Part shown: piece by piece, positions 25,014 through 33,643 of the stretch
Numbering within the stretch: the first letter of the stretch is position 1
Layout: each line of letters opens with the position of its first letter
Assembly: GCF_918698095.1 (NCBI RefSeq)
Contig: NZ_CAKKLY010000009.1
Location: forward strand, 34,360-98,359
Direction of reading: 5' to 3'
DNA length: 64,000 bases
Source of the DNA: Arthrobacter sp. Bi83
GTDB taxonomy: Bacteria > Actinomycetota > Actinomycetes > Actinomycetales > Micrococcaceae
Position numbers and translations under genes: made by a program
Notes under the pieces: generated by a model
The model's input: the letters and a program-made list of their open reading frames with translations, nothing else
Databases searched by the model: none
Told to the model about the DNA's origin: nothing

Positions 25014-26108
25014 ATGGTTGACCCGTATTCCATCGTGGCCCTGTCCAACGTCGTCCACACGATCAAGAAGCGCGAAGACGCGATCGAAAACACGAAGCGC
25101 ATCTGCGATTTCATGGACCCGGCCGTCATGGTCGCCGCCACCGACGGCGCACCCGTAAAGCTGGTAGTCCTGCCCGAGATGGCGATCCAGGGCATGTTGC
25201 CGGACTTCAAAGCCGGCAACAAGGAAGCCCACGAAGCATTCGCCATGACGATCCCCGGACCCGAAACTGACATCCTGGGCCAGAAAGCCCGCCAGCTGAA
25301 CACCTACATCGCCGGTGAGCTGTACTTGGTCAAGGACGAGGACTTCCCGGGCCACCTGTTCAACGTGGCGTTCATCATCGATCCCAACGGTGAAGTCATT
25401 TACAAGCGCTACAAGTCCACATCCGACGCCTACGAAGGGGGCGCGCTGGGCACCACCAACCCGCACGACATCTGGGACGAGTTCGTCGAAAAGCGCGGCA
25501 ACGGCAGCGTGCTGGACGCGTTCTTCCCGGTGGCCAGGACCGAGATCGGCAATATCGGCTACATCATCTGCCACGAAGGCGCCTACCCCGAGACCTCTCG
25601 TGGCCTGGCCATGAACGGTGCCGAGATCATCATTCGGGGCACGCTGATCGAACCGCAGGTGGGCGCCGGCATGTGGGACCTGCAGAACCGCGCGCACGCC
25701 ATGTTCAACCAGGTCGTCGTCGTCGCTCCGAACCTCGGCCCGCAGCGCAACGACGACGGCAGCCTGTTCGACCTGTTCGGCGGCCAGTCAATGATCGTGG
25801 ACCACAAGGGCAACGTGCTGGTAAAGCAGGCTGGCGTCAGCGGCGGCGACTCGTTCGTGAGCTCTGTCATCGACCTCGAGGCCCTGCGCCGCTCACGCAG
25901 CGCCAACGGCGTCACCAACTGGTTCAAGGACCTGCGCACCGAAATGTACGCCGGCATCTACGAGCAGCCGATCTACGAAAAAAACCAGTACCTGACGTCA
26001 CCACCCACTGAAGGCTGGCTGGCCCGCGAGGAGAAGCGCCGCGCAGGCAACATCGACAAGCTCATCGAACGCGGCCTGCTGGTTCCGCCGTCGGGCACCT
26101 CCCGCTAA
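25014..26108 (+). CDS. Nitrilase-superfamily amidase (aliphatic amidase/formamidase-like)
   Basis: 364 residues from the ATG at 25014. The Glu-Lys-Cys triad of carbon-nitrogen hydrolases is present: VVLPEMAIQG, YKRYKSTSD and IGYIICHEGAYPE. The length and layout are closer to aliphatic amidases and formamidases than to classical nitrilases. It has a C-terminal extension (EKNQYLTSPPTEGWLAREEKRR). Its place in a sugar-oxidation operon is unexpected; it may release ammonia from an amide or aminated sugar-acid product. A strong terminator follows it. Confidence 0.85.
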   Translation: MVDPYSIVALSNVVHTIKKREDAIENTKRICDFMDPAVMVAATDGAPVKLVVLPEMAIQGMLPDFKAGNKEAHEAFAMTIPGPETDILGQKARQLNTYIAGELYLVKDEDFPGHLFNVAFIIDPNGEVIYKRYKSTSDAYEGGALGTTNPHDIWDEFVEKRGNGSVLDAFFPVARTEIGNIGYIICHEGAYPETSRGLAMNGAEIIIRGTLIEPQVGAGMWDLQNRAHAMFNQVVVVAPNLGPQRNDDGSLFDLFGGQSMIVDHKGNVLVKQAGVSGGDSFVSSVIDLEALRRSRSANGVTNWFKDLRTEMYAGIYEQPIYEKNQYLTSPPTEGWLAREEKRRAGNIDKLIERGLLVPPSGTSR

Positions 26109-26141
26109 GAGAGCATCCACCTGATCGAGTGACCAGGTAAT

Positions 26142-26175
26142 GCGGGCGCCCGGGCCGCCGGGCCCGGGCGCCCGC
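26142..26175 (+). terminator. Strong 15-bp GC hairpin, probable terminator
   Basis: Arms of GCGGGCGCCCGGGCC (26142-26156) and its exact complement (26161-26175) enclose a 4-base loop, 33 bp after the amidase stop; ACACCCTTT follows. The arm length and small loop make it the most stable hairpin in the island. It should end the ABC/GMC/amidase transcript. Confidence 0.75.
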
Positions 26176-26232
26176 ACACCCTTTAACCATCGTCGTCCTC
26201 CGAATTATCCGGAGCACCTGAAAGCGAGCCGC

Positions 26233-27246
26233 ATGTACGCCGCCATCCTCCGCACCCCCGGTCCCATCGAAAGCAACCCGCTGGACTACGTCGAAGTCCC
26301 CGAACCGACACCTGGCCCCGGCGAAGTATCGATCGACATACTGGCTTGCGGGGTATGCCGTTCCAATCTCCATATGATCGAAGGTGACTGGCTGCCGGGC
26401 ACGCCCGCCAGCGTGCCCGTCATCCCGGGTCATGAGGTGGTGGGCAGGGTCAAGGAGCTCGGCCCCGGCGTCACCAACCTGGCCGTGGGCGACCGGATCG
26501 GCGTGCAGCCCATTTGGTCCACGTGCGGTCTGTGCATTCATTGCCTGACAGGGAACGAGCAGCGCTGCCGTGCACGCCAGATCACCGGTGAAACGCGGGA
26601 CGGCGGCTATGCCGAAGTCATGCTGGCGAACGCGGCCTACGCTTACAAGATCCCCGACGGGCTCTCCGACGCCGAAGCGGCCCCGTTGCTGTGCCCTGGC
26701 ATAACCGCACACGGTTCAGTAAAAAAAGCGCAACTGTCCCCGGGCCAGAAAGTGGGCATCTTCGGCGTCGGCGGCGTCGGTCACATGGTCCTACAAATGG
26801 CGGCCCTCACCGGGGCCGACGTTTACGCCGTCTCCAGGAGCGCCGCACACCGTGGCCTGGCTGAAGAGCTGGGTGCGACAGTGTCGTATGTCCCGGCCGG
26901 GCATGAAGGCGGCCCGGTGCTGCCGGACGCCTCGCTGGACGCTGCCATTGTCTTCGCTCCATCGGATCATGCCGTTGCCGATGCCATCCGCGTGGTCAGG
27001 CCAGGCGGACGCGTGGTTCTCGGGGTGGCACAGTCGGTGGGGCCCCTGGACATTGGGGACGAAAAGACAGTGGTCGGCTCCGTCCTAGGCAGCCGCTGGG
27101 AGATGTCCGAGGTGCTGGGCCTGGCCTCCGACGGAAAACTACGCTCCGTGCACGAGGACTTTCCTCTCAGTGAAGCCAACCTCGCGCTGTCGCGGTTGAA
27201 GTCCGGAGACCTTCTGGCGCGGGCCGTTCTGATTCCGGGCGCATGA
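26233..27246 (+). CDS. Zinc-dependent alcohol dehydrogenase (MDR family)
   Basis: 337 residues from the ATG at 26233. The catalytic-zinc region is CGVCRSNLH with PGHEVVG; the structural zinc motif [15 protein letters not shown] is intact; [13 protein letters not shown] is the NAD(P) Rossmann motif. The closest broad group is the NADP-preferring cinnamyl-alcohol/AdhP-like dehydrogenases. It overlaps the Gfo/Idh/MocA gene by 4 bp. It presumably handles an alcohol or aldehyde intermediate of the sugar pathway. Confidence 0.9.
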   Translation: MYAAILRTPGPIESNPLDYVEVPEPTPGPGEVSIDILACGVCRSNLHMIEGDWLPGTPASVPVIPGHEVVGRVKELGPGVTNLAVGDRIGVQPIWSTCGLCIHCLTGNEQRCRARQITGETRDGGYAEVMLANAAYAYKIPDGLSDAEAAPLLCPGITAHGSVKKAQLSPGQKVGIFGVGGVGHMVLQMAALTGADVYAVSRSAAHRGLAEELGATVSYVPAGHEGGPVLPDASLDAAIVFAPSDHAVADAIRVVRPGGRVVLGVAQSVGPLDIGDEKTVVGSVLGSRWEMSEVLGLASDGKLRSVHEDFPLSEANLALSRLKSGDLLARAVLIPGA

Positions 27247-28355
27247 ACACCGACGCCAAAGTGCAACCGCACCGGTTTCTCGTCGTCGGACGCGGCTGGC
27301 GCGCCGACTTCTACTTCCGCATCGCCCGGCAACTGCCGGAGCTGTTCACCTGCGTGGGCGCGGTCACGCGGACCGCCGAGGGCGGAGCGGAGATCGAGCT
27401 GCAGTGGCGGTTGCCGACTTTCCGCACCATCGATGAGGCTGTCGAGCTTTTGCGGCCGGACGTTGCAGTGACCTGTGTTCCGCGGGAAGCCAATCTGGAC
27501 GTGCTGCGGACCCTGGTCGCGCTGGGCATCCCCGTCCTGACCGAGACCCCGCCCGCGGTTGACGTTTTCTCGATGACTGAGTTGTGGAACGACGTCGGCC
27601 ACACAGGACTCGTTCAGGTAGCTGAACAGCACCCGTACCTGCCTACATTTGCCGGTGTCCGATGCCTCATCGAAGACGGAGCCTTCGGCGAGGTTAGCTC
27701 CGCGTCCGTCTCCTGGACCCATGACTATCATGCCGTTGCCATCCTCCGGGCACTCATGGACACGGGCAGCGATCCCGTACGTGTCCTTGCAACCGCCCAG
27801 GATGTTCCCATCATGGCCGGGCCGGACCGAACCGGATGGCCCGAAAACCAGAATCTTGGGACCGAACGCCAGACCCTCGCCATTCTCCGTTTCGGCAGCA
27901 AGACGGGCTTCTACGATTTCACCGATACACAGTGGTTCAATCCACTGCGTAGGCGGCAGATCCAGGTTCGCGGCAGCCACGCCGAACTGGTGGGCGACCA
28001 GCTCACGTGGCTGGCGGACGACGGCGCACCTGTCAGCGCCCCGATCGTGCGCCGTCAACTCGGCATCGACGGCAACCTGGAAGGGGCCGAGCTGGACACC
28101 CTGAGCGTCGGAGGCCGGGTCATATACCGCAACCCGTTCCCGGGCGCGCGGCTCTCGGACGAAGAGATCGCCATTGCAGTTTGCCTGCTGAACACGCTTC
28201 CAGAAAATCGTTCCGAGGGATACTCCCTTGCTGACGGCTGCCAGGACCACTATCTCTCCCTTCTGATACATGAAGCTGCTGGATCCGAAGGGGGCACCAA
28301 CTCCAGGCTTCAACCTTGGTCAAACGCCCAGCACTGCGCGCAGGCTCTGTCCTGA
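27243..28355 (+). CDS. Gfo/Idh/MocA-type oxidoreductase, divergent
   Basis: 370 residues. [19 protein letters not shown] is an N-terminal Rossmann motif with an unusual GRGWR turn. ETPPAV replaces the usual EKP motif, so the typical catalytic Lys at that position is missing. The second half has the beta-sheet domain pattern ([17 protein letters not shown]). It may be a binding or reductase protein with altered chemistry rather than a standard dehydrogenase. It is coupled to the alcohol dehydrogenase by a 4-bp overlap and precedes an aldo/keto reductase. Confidence 0.75.
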   Translation: MNTDAKVQPHRFLVVGRGWRADFYFRIARQLPELFTCVGAVTRTAEGGAEIELQWRLPTFRTIDEAVELLRPDVAVTCVPREANLDVLRTLVALGIPVLTETPPAVDVFSMTELWNDVGHTGLVQVAEQHPYLPTFAGVRCLIEDGAFGEVSSASVSWTHDYHAVAILRALMDTGSDPVRVLATAQDVPIMAGPDRTGWPENQNLGTERQTLAILRFGSKTGFYDFTDTQWFNPLRRRQIQVRGSHAELVGDQLTWLADDGAPVSAPIVRRQLGIDGNLEGAELDTLSVGGRVIYRNPFPGARLSDEEIAIAVCLLNTLPENRSEGYSLADGCQDHYLSLLIHEAAGSEGGTNSRLQPWSNAQHCAQALS

Positions 28356-28419
28356 CCGTAAAACTACGACTCTTGATACAACCCATGGTCGTACACAACA
28401 GATAAGCAAAGGAAAAAGC

Positions 28420-29361
28420 ATGGAAAACCGAGCTCTTGGCCGTACCGGGCTGTCAGTCTCACCCGTTTGCGTGGGAACGAGCGCCCTGGGCAGCCATCCC
28501 ACTCAGTACGGTTACGAAGTCAGCACTGACACCGCCGTTGCGACCATCCGCAAAGTCATGGAAGGTCCATTCAATTTCGTCGACACGTCCAACGAATACG
28601 GCCACGGGGGCGACAGCGAACGCCGGATCGGCCAGGCCCTCGCGGAAGCGGGCGGCGTGCCGGAGGGCTTCGTCGTGGCCACCAAGGTAGACCCGATCGT
28701 CGGGACCAGGGACTTCTCGGGAGACCGTGTCCGCCGGTCCGTGGAGGAAAGCCTTCAACGGCTCGGCCTGGACCGTCTTCAGCTCGTCTACTTCCACGAT
28801 CCCGAAAAGATCACCTTCGAAGAAGGCACCGCGGCCGGCGGTCCCCTCGAGGCCCTCATTGAACTGAGAGACCAGGGCGTGATCGAACACCTCGGCGTCG
28901 CCGGCGGCCCCATCGACCTTGAGCTGAAGTATCTGGCAACAGACGCCTTCGACGTCGTCATCAGCCACAACAGATACACCCTTGTGGATCAAACAGCCGA
29001 ACCGCTCATTCAGGACGCAGCCTCCCGGGGCGTGGCGTTCGTCAACGCCGCACCGTTTGGTGGCGGAATGCTCGTCAAAGGCCCCGACACCGTTCCCAAC
29101 TACTGCTACGGACCGGCCAGCCAGGCCATCATCGAGCGCGTGCGAAAGATGCAGAAACTATGTGAGATGTACTCGGTGCCGCTGGCCGCCGCCGCCCTTC
29201 AGTTCTCCACCCGCGATCACCGCGTAGCATCCACCATCGTCGGCATGTCCGAACCCGGCCGCGTCGACCAAACAGCACGTCTGGCCGAATGGGACATTCC
29301 GGCTGAACTCTGGTCCCAGCTCCTTCCCCTGGCCGCTGCCGGTACGGGAGAACTGGGCTAG
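28420..29361 (+). CDS. Aldo/keto reductase (sugar dehydrogenase type)
   Basis: 313 residues from the ATG at 28420 (AAAGGA upstream). The catalytic tetrad is visible: Asp in NFVDTSNEYG, the Tyr of the same block, Lys in VVATKVDP and His in LVYFHDPEK. The group resembles aldose/L-fucose dehydrogenase-type AKRs that oxidise an aldose C1 to the lactone. A lactone product would suit the lactonase at 4662, though that gene is in another operon. It is the last intact gene of the right-hand sugar unit. Confidence 0.88.
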   Translation: MENRALGRTGLSVSPVCVGTSALGSHPTQYGYEVSTDTAVATIRKVMEGPFNFVDTSNEYGHGGDSERRIGQALAEAGGVPEGFVVATKVDPIVGTRDFSGDRVRRSVEESLQRLGLDRLQLVYFHDPEKITFEEGTAAGGPLEALIELRDQGVIEHLGVAGGPIDLELKYLATDAFDVVISHNRYTLVDQTAEPLIQDAASRGVAFVNAAPFGGGMLVKGPDTVPNYCYGPASQAIIERVRKMQKLCEMYSVPLAAAALQFSTRDHRVASTIVGMSEPGRVDQTARLAEWDIPAELWSQLLPLAAAGTGELG

Positions 29362-29363
29362 CC

Positions 29364-29639
29364 ACAGGTCGTGAGTTCGACGTTTCCGCCCACTTTGACC
29401 GGTTTCTTGCCGAAGCCATCGCTGCCGACCGGGAGGCAGGACCAGGACTCGGGCCCGATGCACTGTACGGCCTGTACACCATCTGGTGCCTGATCACCCA
29501 CTCCCCAAGGGCCCCTCCCTTGGTGGAATTTAAGGCGCTGAAGGACGTGCATGGCATCAGTCCCACGAGCAATGCCCTGGCCATGACCGGTCCTGCCGCG
29601 ACCGATTACATCCTGGCCAGCGTGCCGAACGTCATCTGA
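29364..29639 (+). pseudogene. 5'-truncated conserved-looking gene, no start codon
   Basis: Directly after the aldo/keto reductase stop a frame runs open to a TGA at 29637-29639 with protein-like composition (FDVSAHFDRFLAEAIAADRE; ALYGLYTIWC; AMTGPAATDYILASVPN) but has no start codon or ribosome site. The frame is open back into the reductase gene end, where the residues are not native to it. About 90 residues remain; I do not recognise the family. It marks a joint where the sugar island abuts older DNA. Confidence 0.6.
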
Positions 29640-29935
29640 GTTTCGTGGGTGCAGGAGCTTTGTTGGGAGCCAAGGGAAGGGCTTCTTGGATGAGTTGGCG
29701 GGCGGCAGCGTGTGCCAGGCGCGGGTAGCCGGTATGCAAAGGGGGCATGCCGAGCGCCTGCGCCCCTTCCAGGAGAAGTGCCAGCTTTCTGGCCAGCCCG
29801 TCGGGATCGGCGGCGCCGCCCTGGCGGGACATGCGAAGGGGCGCGCCGCGACCAGCTCAGCCAGGTTTTTCGGCCCCGTGAAAAAACCACGGGCCTGCAT
29901 GGTCCGGAGCTCGCGGCGGTCTATTAGTGCCCGAT
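29632..29935 (-). pseudogene. Frameshifted remnant resembling a TetR-type regulator C-terminus
   Basis: On the minus strand, one frame reads RTMQARGFFTGPKNLAELVA and then loses sense. A second frame starts near 29832 and reads GGAADPDGLARKLALLLEGAQALGM, then PRLAHAAARQLIQEALPLAP to a stop. The second part looks like the ligand-domain end of a TetR regulator (DPxGLAxxLALLxxGA). No helix-turn-helix is left. The tail overlaps the end of the + strand remnant. Confidence 0.5.
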
Positions 29936-30070
29936 GCTGACGGTTAGATCAATGGGATGCCGTCATTGGCGGCGAAACGAGTCCGAAGCCACGGCGCAGG
30001 GACGAGGCTCTCCGCTCGCGGCGCGGAGGTGCTACAACCCACCGCCGATAGCCGTGATTCCGTAAAGCTA

Positions 30071-30268
30071 ATGCCAGCTCGTTTCGCCGGACCAGCCGCC
30101 CCAAGCACACTGGGCCGGCACCAGGGCGCGTATGTTCCTGCAAAGGACCGCCCGACTGATACGAATGCCACCAACCACAGCGCACCGGACGAGGGGTATG
30201 ACCCGCTCATCCAGACCTTGGAGAAGCGCGACCCGCCGGACGAATGGGACCCCAATCAGGCCAAATAG
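30071..30268 (+). CDS. Possible small hydrophilic protein
   Basis: From the ATG at 30071 a 65-residue Asp/Pro-rich protein (YVPAKDRPTDTNATNHSAPDEGYDPLIQ and onward) ends at 30268; the frame is open back to 29957. There is no good ribosome site and no recognised family. It lies in a zone of gene remnants and may be one itself. Confidence 0.25.
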   Translation: MPARFAGPAAPSTLGRHQGAYVPAKDRPTDTNATNHSAPDEGYDPLIQTLEKRDPPDEWDPNQAK

Positions 30269-30287
30269 TCGAGAGGCTCTCGCCGGG

Positions 30288-30863
30288 TTACTCCACTTGA
30301 ACAACCGAGTAGCCGTAGCAGAACAGGGCTGCGGCAGCTTTGTCTTTGGTTGTGCCCTCGGCCTGCATTTTCGTCAGTCTATCCGCGAGCTGTTCGGTGG
30401 CCTGTCGGAACGCATACGCGTCGTTATAGGCCATTCCGACCGTGGCATCGACCAGGGAGCTCTGGAACTGCTCCGAGTTCTTAATCTCTCCTGCTGCCCA
30501 GGCGCAGGCGATGTCGACCCCCGCGGAGACAGCCTTGTTCTTCTTTGCGGCCTTGGCTATTTCCGCCATCCGGTCTGCACTCGCTTGAGGGATCGACCAG
30601 CCGCTGTAGTTGTCGGCTTGCCCTGCCACGGCGGTGACCTCCTCAGCAGAGGTGTGATACCGGCTGGCAAGTTTGGACGCATCAGAGGCGGCGACTTTGA
30701 TTTCTCCGGCGTCGTGGCCCACTGCGCTGGAAACCTTGGACGTTGCGCTTTTCGCGAGCTGAACGGCAGCTTCCCGTTCTCCTCCGGTGCAGGCTGTCAG
30801 GCCCAAGGCGACGACCGCCACGGCCGTGAGCACAGTGAACCTTGCTCCTGGTTGTTTTCTCAT
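30288..30863 (-). CDS. Putative lipoprotein of unknown function
   Basis: 191 residues from the ATG at 30863 (GAGAGGA upstream). The start MRKQPGARFTVLTAVAVVALGLTAC is a signal peptide with lipobox LTAC. The mature part is Ala/Lys/Ser-rich and predicted helical (AAVQLAKSATSKVSSAVGHDAGE; later MAYNDAYAFRQATEQLADRLTKM). It has two further Cys (DIACAW, ALFCYGY). Probably a surface lipoprotein; no role can be inferred from its neighbours. Confidence 0.7.
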   Translation of the reverse strand: MRKQPGARFTVLTAVAVVALGLTACTGGEREAAVQLAKSATSKVSSAVGHDAGEIKVAASDASKLASRYHTSAEEVTAVAGQADNYSGWSIPQASADRMAEIAKAAKKNKAVSAGVDIACAWAAGEIKNSEQFQSSLVDATVGMAYNDAYAFRQATEQLADRLTKMQAEGTTKDKAAAALFCYGYSVVQVE

Positions 30864-31270
30864 CAGAGGTCCTCTCGTCGCGCAGGACCCCCCAGACCCC
30901 TCGTAATAGTGCAGTGTGGCACCCAAGCTGTTGGGTTTCAAGGGCCTCGTGGGCTGGAAGGGAAGCGCCGCCGGAGCTAAGCCCTGCGCATATGTACAGC
31001 GGGCAGATACTTCTGATACCGAAAGGCTTCAAGCGTGGCTTCCTGCACCGAGCGCACTAGGGTCAAACTGAAGTATTCGAAGTGGACTCCCTCGAGAACG
31101 GCGTTGCGGTTACCGTCGCCAGGTCGCCATCACCGAGGTCAGCCACAACAATCAGTAAAACCGCCTGACGGCGAGAAGGAGACCATCTATAGCATCGGCG
31201 TCAACCACATGCCGCCGGGTCGTGGCCGACAGGACTCTCATCAGCAGGTGAAGCGGATCCATATGCAGGT
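30864..31270. other. Intergenic region next to the right resolvase module
   Basis: About 400 bp with no convincing gene. A + frame of 84 residues at 31035-31289 has biased composition and no ribosome site. It contains the leftward promoter of the lipoprotein gene, not clearly readable, and ends at the repeat beginning at 31271. Confidence 0.4.
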
Positions 31271-31319
31271 CCCTCCCCGACCATTTTAGAACGTCGATAA
31301 CGGATATTCCGTCAGGCTA
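31271..31319 (-). repeat. Resolvase-associated repeat, right copy
   Basis: Read on the minus strand, GTAGCCTGACGG... includes TGACGGAATATCCGTTATC (31296-31314) and continues CGTT, AAAAT, CGGGGA. The 19-bp core is identical to the core at 59790-59808 (+ strand), and the match continues with few changes for about 25 bp more. The core itself contains the inverted arms ACGGA/TCCGT. It starts about 40 bp after the resolvase stop, as at 1802-1836. Confidence 0.75.
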
Positions 31320-31361
31320 CGGCGACTCCGGATATACGCAATGCCGGCCCGGCGGCGAAAC

Positions 31362-31928
31362 TCATTCCAGCTTTGCGAGCCGGAGGTACTGGTAGACGGT
31401 CTCCCGGCTGATCCCGTAGTCACGGGCAAGGAGGGCTTTTGGAACACCGGTGACGGCGCGCTGAACGAGTTCGGCGGCCCGTTCTGGCGTGAGGGTCTTT
31501 TTCCGTCCTTTGTATGCGCCACGTTGCTTGGCAAGGGCGATGCCTTCCCGCTGGCGTTCCCTGATGAGGGAGCGTTCGAATTCGGCGAAGGCGCCCATGA
31601 CGGAGAGCATGAGATTGGCCATAGGGGAGTCCTCGCCGGTGAAGACCAGGCTCTCTTTGATGAACTCCACTCGAACTCCTTTTCGGGTTAGGCCTTGGAC
31701 AAGGGCACGCAGGTCATCGAGGTTACGAGCGAGCCGGTCCATGCTGTGCACCACCACGGTGTCCCCGTCACGGGCGAACCGCAGCAACTCCGTAAGCTCT
31801 GGCCTCGCGGTATCCCTGCCGGAGGCCTTGTCCGTGAAGACCCGGTCCAGAACGTGGCCGTCAAGCTGGCGTTTCTCGTTCTGGTCCAGCGTGCTTACGC
31901 GCACGTACCCGATCCGCTGGCCAGCCAT
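31362..31928 (-). CDS. Serine recombinase (Tn3-type resolvase family), right copy
   Basis: 188 residues from the ATG at 31928 (GGAGGTGCCG upstream); a TTG four codons earlier is less likely. The catalytic serine lies in YVRVST at about residue 12, and the C-terminal helix-turn-helix is LLARDYGISRETVYQYLR. It differs from the left copy (1206-1772) at 15 of 188 positions, mostly in the linker region, so both look intact. It points into the island from the right end, making the pair an inverted repeat of about 0.7 kb. Confidence 0.93.
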   Translation of the reverse strand: MAGQRIGYVRVSTLDQNEKRQLDGHVLDRVFTDKASGRDTARPELTELLRFARDGDTVVVHSMDRLARNLDDLRALVQGLTRKGVRVEFIKESLVFTGEDSPMANLMLSVMGAFAEFERSLIRERQREGIALAKQRGAYKGRKKTLTPERAAELVQRAVTGVPKALLARDYGISRETVYQYLRLAKLE

Positions 31929-31960
31929 CGGCACCTCCAACCATCGTCCTGTCAGGTTGA

Positions 31961-31989
31961 GTTCTAGGCTCCTTCCAGAAGAAAGTCAA
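31961..31989 (-). promoter_or_regulatory. Resolvase promoter, right copy
   Basis: On the minus strand TTGACT (31989-31984), 17 bp, TAGAAC (31966-31961), followed by TCAACCTGACAG as at the left copy. The spacer's TTCTTCTG half is also shared. See the left copy at 1146-1174. Confidence 0.65.
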
Positions 31990-32333
31990 GACCAGGTGTG
32001 GACATCAACAGTTTTGGGTGCAGCTAAGAATGCCCCAAAGACCTGCCTGCGCCAGATCGCGTGGCAGCTGTAGGTACAGAGGCATATCCAGGGAATTATG
32101 GTCCATCATTTTCGTCTCAGGCGGCAAACCCCTAGGGTTCGATGCCAGTGCCCGCGTTGATCAGGTAGATCCTGGAGACATGCCGGTCCTGACAGCCCGC
32201 ATCCAGACGATTTCTGAGGCTTCCCGCTCTTCCAGGTTCGGCACGATCGGGATGGGCAATTAGTTCTCCCGGAAGACCAGAGAGGTCCTAAGCTTGTACG
32301 ACTGGATTGGCGCCCGGCTCTGAGGATGGACAT
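31990..32333. other. Intergenic region outside the right resolvase module
   Basis: A + frame from 32018 to 32263 ends LTARIQTISEASRSSRFGTIGMGN and may be the decayed end of a gene, but it has no ribosome site and no recognised family. Similarity to the left module stops just beyond the -35 box, so the module's outer edge lies near 31990. Confidence 0.4.
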
Positions 32334-33185
32334 ATGAGAAGCAGTTTTTCCTCCTTTCCTTCCCCTTCATCTCGAAAGGGAAGGAGGGCCCCGGGCTGGC
32401 ACAACCGGCGGCGTCTACTTTCCCAGACCGTTCGCCAAACACCTTTGGGGCGGGGGGCCCATCGAGGCCGCCTCGGAGGCGGCCTTCACATCCCCCTGCT
32501 TGCTTTTGGTGCTTCCATTTTGACCTTTATGGTGGTAACACCGAGCTCCCGCTTTCAGTCAGAGAACACGGCGGGAGCGGACCTGGGATTTTGGTTAGTG
32601 ACATTGGCTACGGCAGCCGTAGTGGCGCTAGTTATTCAAGCGAGCAAGGGTCCAAATGCGTGGTGGACCACTATGGCCGTGCTTATAGGGATAGTGAACA
32701 CGCTTGTCGTTCCTTGGGTTCTTTGCATTACTCTGGAAATCCCCGCTGTGGTCGGCATGCCTCCGCTGATGTTTTCCTTCTGGATATCACTGGCAGCTAT
32801 GGGGGTTCTGCTCGCCGTCAAGGTCCATCGCATGGATCCAGGATCTGTCACAAGGGTGGCTATCGGGGGTAGCGTTGGCCTCGCCGGTTTCGCGCTCGTG
32901 ATAACCCAATTCGGGACCTCTGCGTTTGGCTACGAAGCAGTCGTGCCGCTTTCCCCGAACCCAGGGGCAGCCGGCTTGGATGTAAGGGACATATCAGCCG
33001 GAGATACCAAGCTCACCTTGAGGTATGACAGCGGACTGGTACAGCAGGCGTACTTTGACAAAGGGCTCCTACGAGTAACGAGGCCAGCCTACTTCCGTTA
33101 TGTGGACTACACATTCACTAATGGACCCCGCCGGGCCCGAAGACTCCGGGCGGAGAGAGATGCGGATAGGTGCAACTTACACTGA
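32334..33185 (+). CDS. Multi-pass membrane protein of unknown function
   Basis: Up to 283 residues from the ATG at 32334 (GAGG upstream). Five hydrophobic segments follow one another: LHIPLLAFGASILTFMVV, FWLVTLATAAVVALVIQA, WWTTMAVLIGIVNTLVVPWV, MFSFWISLAAMGVLLAV and VAIGGSVGLAGFALVITQF, then an outside-type domain of about 90 residues. The first 50 residues are Ser/Arg-rich and their DNA forms a CCTTCCC/GGGAAGG hairpin, so translation may really begin later. Codon use is less GC-biased than in the neighbours, suggesting transfer. Family not recognised. Confidence 0.5.
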   Translation: MRSSFSSFPSPSSRKGRRAPGWHNRRRLLSQTVRQTPLGRGAHRGRLGGGLHIPLLAFGASILTFMVVTPSSRFQSENTAGADLGFWLVTLATAAVVALVIQASKGPNAWWTTMAVLIGIVNTLVVPWVLCITLEIPAVVGMPPLMFSFWISLAAMGVLLAVKVHRMDPGSVTRVAIGGSVGLAGFALVITQFGTSAFGYEAVVPLSPNPGAAGLDVRDISAGDTKLTLRYDSGLVQQAYFDKGLLRVTRPAYFRYVDYTFTNGPRRARRLRAERDADRCNLH

Positions 33186-33643
33186 GGCCATGCAGTTCTT
33201 GGCGACAATGGGTTTCGTTAAGCAAGTTGAAGCGGGAATTTCGGCACGAAGATGAAAACGACAAATTCGGATATACAAAGCTTGCTTAACCGTGCCGCAA
33301 TAGTCCGCACGCAAAGCGCTTTTCGTTAGGGGAGCCCTTTTAGCCCCTAGCCTTACGTAACGACGCTTATCGGCGCTCCAAAATACGTGGGGGAGCGGCT
33401 TCAAGAGAGGCTGTTTCCTGCCCGCATTTGGTGGCGTTTTCTCCCAACGGGACTGTCTGAACGGTGCGTGGGTCCGGACGGTTTCATTAGTAAATGACCG
33501 GTTCGGTCCGCGGGGTGCCGGATGCGTACCTTCGCTGTGGCTCCGGCCAGTGCCGTCCGAGCACCACTTGATATTGGCACCCTTGTAATGAGCTGGCGAT
33601 TCTCCCCGGCCTCTGCACATTGCCCCGATTCGCATTGCAACAG
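33186..33643. other. Intergenic region of atypical composition
   Basis: About 450 bp, visibly less GC-rich than the rest. Leftward frames (for example 33177-33746) have low-complexity, non-protein-like translations and are rejected. A short TAGGGG/CCCCTA inverted repeat lies at 33327-33349. I see no RNA gene or promoter that I can support. Confidence 0.4.

Noticed and set aside
24165..25697. 510-residue minus frame opposite the GMC and amidase genes
   Set aside because: Antisense to two well-supported genes with intact catalytic motifs; no recognisable domain.
1146..31989. Complete Tn3-family transposon
   Set aside because: Only resolvases are present; no transposase gene and no typical 38-bp GGGG-starting terminal repeats could be recognised.
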